Below the pieces are notes generated by a model. The model saw only the letters and a list, made by a program, of their open reading frames with translations. It ran no database searches and was not told the DNA's origin. This document shows, one piece after another, positions 26,151 to 36,332 of a stretch of DNA of 64,000 nucleotides; position 1 is the stretch's first letter; each line of letters begins with the position of its first letter. The DNA comes from Choanephora cucurbitarum (lineage: Eukaryota > Mucoromycota > Mucoromycetes > Mucorales > Choanephoraceae). The position numbers and the translations under genes are program-made. The stretch covers positions 481,303 through 545,302 of the forward strand of contig JAIWNI010000008.1 in assembly GCA_025331435.1 (NCBI GenBank). The letters run 5' to 3'.

Positions 26151-27287
26151 TACCCGTGAAAAGGTTGTCAAGTTTTAATAAAATTGGTTTTCATTTTCAT
26201 TATCATTATAAATAAAAGGGATCCAAAAACTTGAGTTACTCAAGAATTGGAGGTACCAAAAAATTAGGGTAAACTTCCTTAGTGTCCCGCAACCACGGAA
26301 ATCTTTAGTAAAAGGCGAAAGATTTATCCGGTCTGAGCACAGGACAGAAGTACAAAGAGTTCAAAAAAGAGAGAGAAAAATGTCCTTTTTATACTTTTAG
26401 CTCGCTAGAAATTTTTTTATAACGCTGTCACAGGTTGACAGTCTCTTTTAGCAGTCCAGTCATACAAAAATGCGAGGGCAGTCATATGTTCCGTTCATGA
26501 TTGTCACACAATCAAGCATGCATGAATTTATTGGACTTTATTGATAGATGTACATGGTTCGCGTAGTCTAGCTGTCAACATTTCCATATCAAATCTGGTA
26601 CTTTTTGCTTAATTTCGGCTAGTCAGACACTTCGTTTTGACTTAAGAACAGCATCATCTACAATTAAGGTAGACCAGTTTATTTGTTGTAAAATACAAAT
26701 TTTGCGATTGTTTAAAGATGTCAATAGAAGAATTTTAAAAGCAGTTTTAAAGAACTAGTTTACAGAGATAGTCTATCACATCTTCTCTGAATACCATGTC
26801 GTTGCAGTCTTGTTATCTTTTGCTCTTTTCTGTTGAAAGTTGCTTCGCGTATGAGTAGTAAAACTTGATGTCACTGCAGTAGTTGCTCAGTTTAAGATTA
26901 CTTAACTCAATATAAGAGTCCATTTCTCAGGAATTTGAACACTCCTAGATAAAGCAGCTATTGTGTCAAATTAAATATATGCGATGAAGCCTATGCCTTG
27001 AACTTCTCTTTGAAAATTGGAATGGTGTGCTATGCCTTCAAGCAAGCCTCATTTTTTTTTCTATTTCTTCAATAAAAATTCTCTACTAGATCGATTAAAG
27101 TTGGATACAATAAAAATATTAGCAATCATCAAAACTGTGCGTAAATTCTCTAAAATAGATAATTCGACAGCTTTATTTTCCAAGCTATTTTATGATATGA
27201 TCTCACTCTTGTTGGCACATAAAAACCATTCATTTGTTCTGTGAACTTTCGCTTGTTAGTTTGAAAGAAAGAGATTTTATTGATTAA
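26151..27287. other. 1.1-kb spacer without recognisable gene
   Basis: It lies between the kinase 3' end and the THOC1 3' end (convergent genes). There is only AT-rich sequence with short frames. I see no repeat with clear ends. Confidence 0.5.
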
Positions 27288-29727
27288 TTATTCCCTTTTT
27301 GGTTCTTCAGAGCTTCTATTGCTTTGGCTTAGTTCATTTGTGATTAGTTCTCTAGCCATCATTAAAACTTTCTTTTCCGATTCAACATAGTCTTCATCGA
27401 CTTCTTCGCCAACGATAAAGTCTGGTGCAGGAGTTGCAGGTTTAGAATCATCGGCCATGGTATCGTTTTCCTTAGCCTCATGACGTTTTTCATGCATTTC
27501 TTTGTAGACTTCCTTTTTGCGGTTATACACGTTACGAATCAATAAAGGATGTTTTTGGTACATAAGACGAACAGATTGTAATAGAGCACCGTTTGCAAAA
27601 TCAAACCGTTCTTTAGAGGACTCCAAGGAGTCATCTAATTCAGCTATTGATTTATCAATGATCTCAATGGCAGTAGGAAGTGGAGCACGATTACTAGAAA
27701 AGAAAGAAATGAGTAAGGTACAGCTTCCAACTATTATTCTTGCTTACCGCATGAAATCTGCTAAAGGTACAATAGGCTTTCCGTATAACTTAGATACTTC
27801 ATAACTACCATGTGAATATCTATATTTAGCTGGCTGTGCTTCTAATCGAGGCTTTTTGTTGAGCCAACTCTTTTCCAAATCCTTCATGCTCATAGGTGGT
27901 TTTTCAAATTTGGGACATCCTGATGCTTTCCAAATAATCTAAAAGAAAGACAAAAAGAAAGTCATTAAAAAGAAAGATTCTTTCAACATCTGTTAAGGAT
28001 CTTACCCAGTGTCTTTCATAGACTAACATATTTAAAATTATGTCGGTATATAAGTTGCCATGTGGTTTAGTGGCTCGTAACAGGGTTAGAATTGTCTCTT
28101 GTACTTGATGTATCCATTCAGCTTGTTCTGATTTAAGTGTGTAAGTAGGAGGTACTAGACTTGGCTTTGCATTAGGACGAGCCTCTATCAGTTTAGCTGT
28201 TCTATCTTTCTCTTCTTCTGTAAAGCCAAGTAGATATTGAAAGAGAATCAAAAACTGCACAATCAAATTTCTTCTAAATCGAGCATCTTCCATCTTTTTT
28301 TTTTGTAGAAAGTCAAATGCTAGTTAGAAGAAACCCTTATAAAAATCATCCTTCCCTTCTTTCAGTTCATACCTCTAGACCAAGTAAACGTCTGCTACTC
28401 AACAATCGAGGAAACTGGTAATCTCGGTTGATCTCGGCTAACATTCTCTCAGTTAAAGCTGGATCTTCTTCCATTCGTGAAACATCGATGTCTATGTCTG
28501 TTTGCTTTCGTTTATGTCCATTGTCTGTCTTGCGGGCACCAGCGAGCTCAGCTTCTTTTTCTCCAATTACCTGCAGTCGTTGCACGATAATATCTGTTCC
28601 CTATTACATATACACACGTCAATTCATTTGTATCGCAAGACCGTTCGAATGCCATTCGCTTTTACTTGTTGTAATTTAGTGAAATTATCCTGAGCAAAGA
28701 TACTTGGTGGATTAGAAAAGTAAACACGAGTCGACCAGAATATTTTGTAAAAAGTTTTTTGATCCTCTATATAAGAAGAAACACATGCAATTAGTACCGA
28801 GCATGATATTGTAACTATCTTATTTCTACCTGTCAATGAAGGATCAGCATCTACAACTTCATCAGAATCATATTGAACCATGTCTGTGTTGAAGTCACCA
28901 CGTAAGTTGACACCAGATCGCTCATCAAGAGGGAAGGAATTGGCAAGAAACATAAGAATGCGACCACAGAAGACTGTAGTAGTCTCTTTTGAAAGTCTAC
29001 GTAGAAGCTCGTTACATAATCTAAGTAAAACAAGACCTTTCCCCTTGTTTGGTTCAAGACCCTAAAAATGAATGTCAATGCAAGCTATAACACATCTTGT
29101 ATGCTGATATCTTTACCAATGTGATTCTATTTTTGCGCTTCTCAATATACTTGAATATTCTCTCGCAACCATTAATGCTGTGTAAATCAAGAATTTCTTC
29201 TATTGCATTGAGATGAAAAGTGGTATCTAAGAGATCGACCTCTAACATAGTTGTATGTATGTGTGTGTGTGGATGTTGTTTAGCCAATAGTCATTATATT
29301 ACAAAAAAAAGAAGGTTGAAATGTAGCAAGAAGAAACGTTACCACCGCAGTTCAAGATGAAGTCGAGACAATCAAACACTCTGTTGTATCGTTCGTCTGT
29401 TTCTTCCAAATTCTAATAAGCGAGTCAGATCGTCTGTTTCAGTTAATCAACATGGACACTTACGACCAGTTTCAGTAATACACGACGAAAGATGGCTTCG
29501 ATACCAGGCCTTCTCCAATCACTGCGTTCCTTTTCTCTCTGAACAATAACGATGTTCAGAACGTTTTCTTTGCCTGCTAAAGGTGCAATGTGCTGATGAA
29601 CAAGCTCTTGCACAAGTTTCTGAGGTGCTTCTGGTGCGTTGTTGTTGATTCTGTATTGCGTTGCTACATCAAGACATGTGTTTATGGCATTGTTCAATTT
29701 TTCCTTGTATTCGAGAAACAAAGACAT
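27288..29727 (-). CDS. THO1: THO complex subunit 1 (Hpr1/THOC1)
   Basis: THOC1 is a core part of the nuclear THO/TREX complex that couples transcription to mRNA packaging and export. About ten exons run from ATG at 29727 (MSLFLEYKEKLNNAINTC) to TAA at 27290-27288. Family landmarks include GLEPNKGKGLVLLRLCNELL, SKETTTVFCGRILMFLANSF, YKIFWSTRVYFSNP, RNLIVQFLILFQYLLGF and ERHWIIWKASGCPKFEKPP, in the same order as in animal THOC1. The C-terminus is charged (ENDTMADDSKPATPAPDF, then VGEEVDEDYVES). Animal THOC1 ends in a death domain; none is apparent here, as in other fungal versions. The gene symbol follows the complex name and is not certain for this species. Confidence 0.88.
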
Positions 29728-30175
29728 GGTATAAGGTCGAAAAGAGAAAACTGACTATAGCGCGTCTAAGAGAGAAAAAATTGTGTATATCAAGAGTAAC
29801 TTTGTAAATTCAACTTCAGATTCCAAAACGCTGATGATAAATTATAAGCATACAAAAAAAAAAGGTGGGTACTGATGAGATGCAATCATCTTTCTTCCTC
29901 CTCCTTCACCTCAAATAATGAAAGCTGGTATCTATCTCGAACTATATCCAAACACGTCAAACATAGTATCTCAATTGGCTTTTGAATTCTATACTCTTCG
30001 GTGTGAATCTTCGTTAAAAGAATTGACTATTATCTGCACTTGCTGTTATTTGGTTATCAATGCAAAAAGGTGGTACGACCAACTACACTCCTATTCAATT
30101 TCTCTGTATACACTGTGAATAAAGAAGAATTGGGTTGAAAGAAAAAACGAAAGAAAAGGAAATCTATTATTATAA
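29728..30175. other. 448-bp spacer, THOC1 promoter side
   Basis: AT-rich spacer upstream of THOC1 and downstream of PRS1. A 66-codon plus-strand frame at 29918-30118 has no recognisable motif. Confidence 0.4.
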
Positions 30176-31434
30176 CTATTCTTCAAATAGCTTTGAAAGT
30201 GATTCACCAAAGTGTGTTCGACGAATAGCTTCTGAAAATAAGGCAGTGACATCAAACACTTTGATTTTTGGATGGTTCATGTGTTCGTCCTGAGGCACAG
30301 AGTTACTGACGATAAGTTCGTCAATAGCACTTTGATCGATATGGTTTACAGCATCTGCAGACAAAAGGGCATGGCTGACAAGAGCGTAAATCTTTTGAGC
30401 TCCCTTTTCTTTTAACAAACGTGCAGCTTTTGTAATTGTATAAGAAGTATCAGTGATATCATCAATCAAAATACATTCACGCCCACGAACATCGCCAACA
30501 AGGATAGACTCCTTCTTTTGAGAGTGAATCTTAGGTCGCTCCTTGTGAACAAGAGCAAAGTCCATACATAATTTCTCAGCAATAGAAGTAGCTCTAAAAA
30601 CCAGAAATTAGTCACAATGACAACTCATCTCCTTTCTTCCTCCTTTCTTCTTATTATGCTTACCTTTTAGCACCACCAGCATCGGGTGAGACAATAATGG
30701 CTTCTGAGTAATTAGGAATGTTTAAGCGGATATACTTAATTGCAGTATAGATACCGGTAAGATTATCCACTGGACAATCAAAGAAACCTGGATACTGAGC
30801 ATCATGAAGATCCATCGTAATGACATGATCAGCGCCTATTTGACAGCAATTTCATATCTTTGTTTTTAGGAAACGATTTCATATTTTTTTGCTGCTCATA
30901 TGCGTGTACTGTGTATATACCTGCGCAGGTCAACAAATCGGCAATCAACACACCAGGACGTGCTCTCCATTCACGATAAGGAGCACTTTCTTTCTTTCTC
31001 TCTTCGACTGATGCCTGGCCTAATTGACGTATTAATTGTTTGGATATGTCGTCCACCTTATTGGGTTGGTTGGGTTGGTATGGAGGTGTCTGAGGTGGCA
31101 AGAATGTAAGTGGTGCACCAGAGGGCTTGAAGGGTACATCAGGTTGACGAGAATAAGGGAAATGAGGGATCACAGCTGTGATACGTTTCGCAGAGGCAAT
31201 TTTGCAACCATTAATCATAATTAGAAGTTCAATGAAATTGTCATTGACAGAACCACAAGCACTCTGGATGATATACACATCTTTTCCTCGAACTGACTCC
31301 TTCATTTCAACGCTAGTTTCGTTGTTGGAGAATTTACCTAAACGAGTCTTTCCTGGTGTAATACCTAGGCGGTTGCATACTTTTTCGGTGAATTCTGGAT
31401 GAGAAGAGCCTCCAAGGACAACAAGGTTACGCAT
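30176..31434 (-). CDS. PRS1: Ribose-phosphate pyrophosphokinase (PRPP synthetase), Prs1 type
   Basis: The enzyme transfers pyrophosphate from ATP to ribose-5-phosphate, making PRPP for nucleotide, His and Trp synthesis. Three exons (31434-30921, 30835-30664, 30593-30176) give 367 residues. Visible are [20 protein letters not shown], the ATP-loop [59 protein letters not shown] and the PRPP-binding loop [11 protein letters not shown]. Between the ATP flap and [13 protein letters not shown] there is an insertion of about 45 residues ([20 protein letters not shown] onward), a hallmark of fungal Prs1-type subunits with a non-homologous region. Yeast Prs1 works in hetero-oligomers with other Prs proteins, so a partner subunit is expected elsewhere in the genome. 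Confidence 0.92.
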
Positions 31435-31999
31435 AATGTCGTATTAGTGCAAGTTTTGCTTATAAAACTGAATTAAAAAAAAAAAGAAACGAAAATAGAT
31501 GGGCGACTGAAAAATACTAAACCTGAAGGCTTATAATGAGTGTCATTTTGAAATCTACATATTTCACTTTAAGATGATAGATGTTGTGACCGCTAATCTT
31601 TTGTTTAGGCTCCACAAATAAATGTTGCATAATTGACATTACTCGCATCATTTTTTTTTCTTCTGGGATCAGTAGCCATGTGATTGCAGCTGATGCAACG
31701 GCAGTGGAAGCCAACTAAATACAAAAACCCAAGCGAAGTAGCCTGCCTTTGCTTTTCAGTAGATACAGTTTGCATAAACGAACTGTATAAACGCCTATAA
31801 GTTACTCATTGAGTTAGTTCACAAATCATTGATCTATTGTTACAGCCTATGAGATGTACAGGAAGTCGCTATTATAAACATAGTTGCTTGAGCAAATAGC
31901 GCTAAGCTTACAAATATAATGAGAGCAAGCTATCAAATTGCAGATTTTATGTATGAGAAGCACGGAAGCATTGTTTTTTTCTTTTAGTCTACATAACTA
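31435..31999. other. PRS1 upstream region, no gene seen
   Basis: AT-rich DNA between the PRS1 start and the MITE. It presumably includes the PRS1 promoter; no coding signal was found. Confidence 0.4.
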
Positions 32000-32086
32000 C
32001 AGTTATCCCCCGATTTAGGGAACGGTCTCGATTCCCTAAATCAAAATGGTTCCTTAAATTCTGTTCCTTAAGTCGGGGGATGACTG
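32000..32086. mobile_element. 87-bp MITE with Tc1/mariner-like ends
   Basis: The element starts CAGTTATCCCCCGATTTAGG and ends with the inverted CAGTCATCCCCCGACTTAAG. I count 21 of 24 terminal bases paired. It is flanked by TA on both sides (31998-31999, 32087-32088). Its first bases CAGT match the Tc1 end at 20195, but the rest differs, so another Tc1/mariner transposase probably moved it. Inside are further copies of the TTCCYTAAATC core, so most of it can fold on itself. Confidence 0.75.
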
Positions 32087-32088
32087 TA

Positions 32089-33865
32089 TCAAATTCAATC
32101 TTGGCACATATATTCATCAATGTCTTTCCAGACATAGTATTCTTGAATGCAAAGATTTTGCTTTATTGTAGAATACGCATGTAAAACAAAAGCTGCTTTT
32201 ATACTGATGTATATTCTTCCATCAAATCACTTGTGAGATAGTCAAGCAAAATCAACTTTTTTTCTTATTAATGAATCACTGTGTTTTTTCGATCTCATAA
32301 AGTATTGATTTATGCTCAAAACAAGGCAAAGAAAAAACTCGTATTGAAACATTTTGATATGAGGATTAGTATTGCAATGATTATGCTTTTGAATATCTAT
32401 AATAAATCAAGAGTATCAGAGCATCTGTGATTCTACATCTGTTCAGTTTTCGGTCGTTTTCGACTGCAAAAGCGAGTATATACAATGGTCAAGTACCATA
32501 TGGTGTTCATCAGTGCTCCTTTTCTTGGCTTGACATGGTCGATTATCCGCACTTTCTGTCTCTTCAAGGACGCATTACAGGTCAGAATTTACGAGATAGC
32601 TTGATGTTGAGTAATTACGATGGTATTATAGCCAAGAGCTTAGATGCCATACATTTCTGTTAAATTTTATGCGACTATGAAGAATTGCTTGATCATAGCA
32701 CAGGATACAAAAAAACACAAGACATAATGTTTATTTAGCATACAAAACATTTTATATATCTATACAAGTACTTTGTAGATGCTGTTTGGTACTTGCAAAT
32801 AATGCGACACTTGTTCCAACACAGCTGACGACGTAAAAAGTATTTGCAAGTATACCTGTTCTGTTTTTGTGTGTTTGGTTTTCTTTCAATATCTACAGTC
32901 TGTTTGGTTTCTTTTCACGACATGCCTCGCATTGAAATCTATCAGTAGGTAAACCTAAATGATTCCAAGCAATTATCGTCTGCTACATATAAGGTAGCAG
33001 TTAATTAGTACTTGAGAATGAAAACTTTGCAAGTTACACAGCCTAGAAGAAGCACAACAATCTAAAGGTTCGTCTATTATGTCTGTTGACTAAGATAATA
33101 GCTTAAATGCAAAGTTGATATCAATACATCTTTTCCTAACTGTCAAAATGAGTAAAGCTGAATACATTTAGTATGCAGCCAAAGCAGTGTACTACTTTTG
33201 TCTTGCTGCATCAGCTTGCCTCTTAGTCTGTTTAAGGAGACTCTCCTTTTTACTGAAATCCTTCAACTTCCAGGTGGTTGGACAAGATCATAAACTTTGT
33301 AATCTCCAGTAATGATTCACAAAATTGCTAAGAAAATCACATTATCCTTCTAAAATCTAAAAATGTTTTTCTGCTTTCTCTTCGCGATTGACATGTAATG
33401 AGTAATTGATAGGGGAGAATAGCCAAACGTTCTGTTTAGTTGTCTGCTTTCTTCGTTAGACGAATTTACTTTTGCGGCTAACAGAAGAAGGCATACCCAA
33501 AAGATTCTATAAATCTCAGTATTTTTGGTTTTTTGGCTCAAAGTTACGAAATCCTCTAACTCAATTCCAGTTACTGCTCATTATGTCCTACTGATCAAGC
33601 TGAGGTAACTCTAGAATTTCTTGTAAAGCAGAAGATAAGGCTATGTCTTCAATAAACAAAAGCCAAAGTGCTACAGAGCCTCAAATAGCAGCTGCTTAAT
33701 GCTGGTATTAGTAAGATGTTATGATAAAAGAGCAAAGCTTACGAGTAAGAGAAAAGGTTTCATCTTGATGACGATAGAGAATATCGAATCTGCTAGCAGC
33801 TTTTAACTTAAAATAGTGTCACACAATCAATTCTTGCTTTTTTTTCATTTCTTTCTTGTTTAGTA
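32089..33865. other. 1.8-kb spacer, no confirmed gene
   Basis: No frame above 80 codons has recognisable content. A possible minus-strand start (MKPFLLL followed by GTAAGC near 33760) did not extend into a consistent spliced frame. Confidence 0.4.
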
Positions 33866-35216
33866 ATGAAACTGAGTATCTACTTTCTTCCTATTGTGAA
33901 GAACATCTTACAAATATTGTATCTCCCTAATAATGGAAGTTCTACAACTATTCAAGATGCACACATTCCATTTACTCTAGAATGGATGATGAACCATACA
34001 GGATCGAATGGAAATTACATTTTGCCACATAAGCAAGAGGAGCTGAAAGAATATCAAGTTGAACAAGTACAGCTAATTGTTCGTCATGGCACCCGTTATC
34101 CAGTCCATAGCGGCATGGTAGCAATTAACGACGCGCTTGAAATATTAAGAACAAGTTCAAATCGAGCTTTAGTTGGTTGGATTGACGAGTACCACAATGA
34201 TTACCTATTTCGTCGCACAGGCCAATTAGATCTCCACGGACAGCACGAGTTGTATTTGATGGGCCGACGATTCGCCAATCGACATCAAGAGTTTGTAAAA
34301 GCGTTAGTTGACCAAGACATTTTAACAACTCAAATACAAGTCTCTGCATCTTGGTCAAGCCGAACACTACAATCGGCATATGCATTTTGCTTGGGCGCAT
34401 TTGAACAGATTGGCACATTGGGGCTGTCCAAAGTCATTCCTGTGCCTATCTTCAGTCAAAGCAAACAAAACGATTCTCTCATTGCTCCTCACAAATGCTG
34501 CCCTAAATGGCAAAAGGAAGCAAAATCATTAGCAGAGTATCATATTGCTCCAATAGTCAATCGCTATGTGATCCCCATAGCTCATCGCCTTAGTGATGAG
34601 CTTGCGTTGCCTATCGCAGTTGCTGACGTATTGAACTTTTTTGATGCCTGCACGTCAGACGTTGCTTTGAAACACACCGTTGATACTTTCTGTAAGCTTT
34701 TCACAAAACAAGATATACTTGAGTTGGAATATATCGATGACTTGAAGCATTATTATAAGTATTCTTATGGGCTGCCTGATCTCAACAGCGACATGGCGTG
34801 CGATTTAGCAAGCCAGAAGCATATTGCGAAACATTAATGAAATGGACAATTATCCTGAAACTGCAATCAAGTTCGATCTTAAGGCTGGACATTCAGAGAC
34901 GCTTTTACCTTTAAGATATTTCCTACGTCTTCATAAGGATCACGAGAAGCTATCACAAAACACGACAGATAAGCAAATCAAAGAAAGACAATATCGTCTC
35001 TCTAACTTTGGTTTTTTTGCAAACAACATAGCATTTGAATTGCTTGTTCATAAATACACTAAACAAAAAGCTGTACGCGTTCTAGACAATGAAGTTCCTA
35101 TTGAACTTCCTGGATTCAACAAGACTATCATTACCTTAAAGCAATTCCGTTCTTTCATAGAGCCTAAGCTAAAATGTAACTTCACCTCTTCTTGTGCTTT
35201 ACAAAAACAGCTTTGA
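33866..35216 (+). pseudogene. Multiple inositol polyphosphate phosphatase-like (histidine acid phosphatase), frameshifted
   Basis: This family removes phosphates from phytate-like inositol phosphates. The first frame (33866-34837) has the catalytic motif QLIVRHGTRYPVHS near residue 75, SASWSSRTLQSAYAF, and the MINPP-like ELEYIDDLKHYYKYSYGLPD. The second frame (to 35216) continues the same protein with KFDLKAGHSETLLPLRYFL, whose His-Ser-Glu aligns with the HAE proton-donor motif, and a normal C-terminus with paired cysteines. The two are in different frames: the first stops at 34837, and the second is closed by a TAG near 34806. The switch must therefore lie in about 30 bp, too little for an intron. 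Either one base was gained or two lost in the genome, or the read is wrong there. The N-terminus has only a weak signal-like hydrophobic stretch. Confidence 0.78.
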
Positions 35217-35685
35217 CTGCAATTATGAACAAGAAGTGAAGAAAGAAGTTAGCTTCAAGTTGAAAGCAGTTCTCTTTCTTGAAGTTTCTGATAAATGTGG
35301 TCAGTTTAATACTTTGTACTCGCATAGTTTTAGCTTGCTTTTTATTAAACAAAAAACAGATTTGAAGACAGCTTATTGCAGCAATATCATTTCTTGAAAG
35401 AAAGAGTGCTTGTAAACCATTTAGTTCTATTCGCAGGACTAAAATGATGCCTACTTCAATACTCCCGTTTAGTCGCATAGTTCTTTTAGGCAACGAGCCT
35501 ATTAATGTGCAATGAAATTCATTAAATTCAAACAACGGAAAATACTCCGTATTGAGTTTCGCGAACAAAGGGTAAATATACAAGAATCTCTTCGGATCGA
35601 GATGTTCAATAAACTGTTTTTTTGTTGTTACATTCAAATCGAACAAAACTTCTGATTTAGCCTGAAGCATTAGATAGCCTACCAA
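35182..35685 (-). CDS. Hypothetical 167-codon frame, doubtful
   Basis: An uninterrupted minus-strand frame starts MVGYLMLQAKSEVLFDLNVT and overlaps the phosphatase 3' end by 35 bp. The N-terminal half (KKQFIEHLDPKRFLYIYPLF, then AKLNTEYFPLFEFNEFHC) has a protein-like composition. The C-terminal half is poorer and hydrophobic. I recognise no family. It could be a decayed gene or chance, given the AT-rich background. Confidence 0.2.
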   Translation of the reverse strand: MVGYLMLQAKSEVLFDLNVTTKKQFIEHLDPKRFLYIYPLFAKLNTEYFPLFEFNEFHCTLIGSLPKRTMRLNGSIEVGIILVLRIELNGLQALFLSRNDIAAISCLQICFLFNKKQAKTMRVQSIKLTTFIRNFKKENCFQLEANFFLHFLFIIAVKAVFVKHKKR

Positions 35686-36332
35686 TTTTGAGTTACTTCA
35701 ATTTTTTGTCCGTCCATTGTTTTGCTCACAGGATAACAAATTTGGTAACAGAAAAGTTGAAAGAATCAATACAATTGAAAACTTTAAAATGAATGAAATT
35801 TTAAAATGAATTGTAACATATTTTATAACTTTCGGTTATTGACTTTTTGAAACTGGGCTTTCTTTTCTTTTTATGGGAATTGTGATGCTAGCTTATATAA
35901 AAATAGAAGGATTCGATATGCTCAAGATAAAGTTTAGTTTACTTACTGCTCGAAGAAGCATAAAGCAAATTGACAGCAATTCCTTTCCAGGGTGTTGCCT
36001 ACAACTAAAATAAACAGAAAAGGCCGTTTTGACAAATCCAATGATAAAAAAAAAGAAAAATCACTTCTGTCTAAAAAAAAAATACAGAAATTCTGATAGA
36101 AAATCATGGTAACACATACGCGATTAATAAATTTTTGTACCTGTCAATGTGTACCAAAATATAAATAAATATTAATAAGAGTTTATCTTTCTGTACCTAT
36201 TCTTTTATCTTCACTTCCCCTTCCTTTCCTTTTCCACATTGCTTTTCTCCTCTCTTGTTTTTAGGTGATTCTCTCTTTTCATCACTAAATCGCCACTTCC
36301 TTTCCTTAAATATCAGCAGAAAAAGTGAATGA
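35686..36332. promoter_or_regulatory. Upstream region of the mucin-like gene
   Basis: AT-rich DNA with A runs near 36045-36080, then a C/T-rich stretch (36185-36305) ending just before the start codon. Such pyrimidine-rich leaders are common in fungal promoters. No gene is seen. Confidence 0.4.

Noticed and set aside
33350..33790. Possible minus-strand secreted-protein gene (MKPFLLL start near 33760, frames near 33640 and 33450)
   Set aside because: The donor after MKPFLLL is phase 0 and no acceptor leads into a long frame without stops; no family match is recognised.
34760..34812. 52-bp intron that would remove part of the phosphatase before the frame change
   Set aside because: It would delete YSYGLPDLNSDMACDL, which matches a conserved MINPP segment, so that sequence is almost surely coding.
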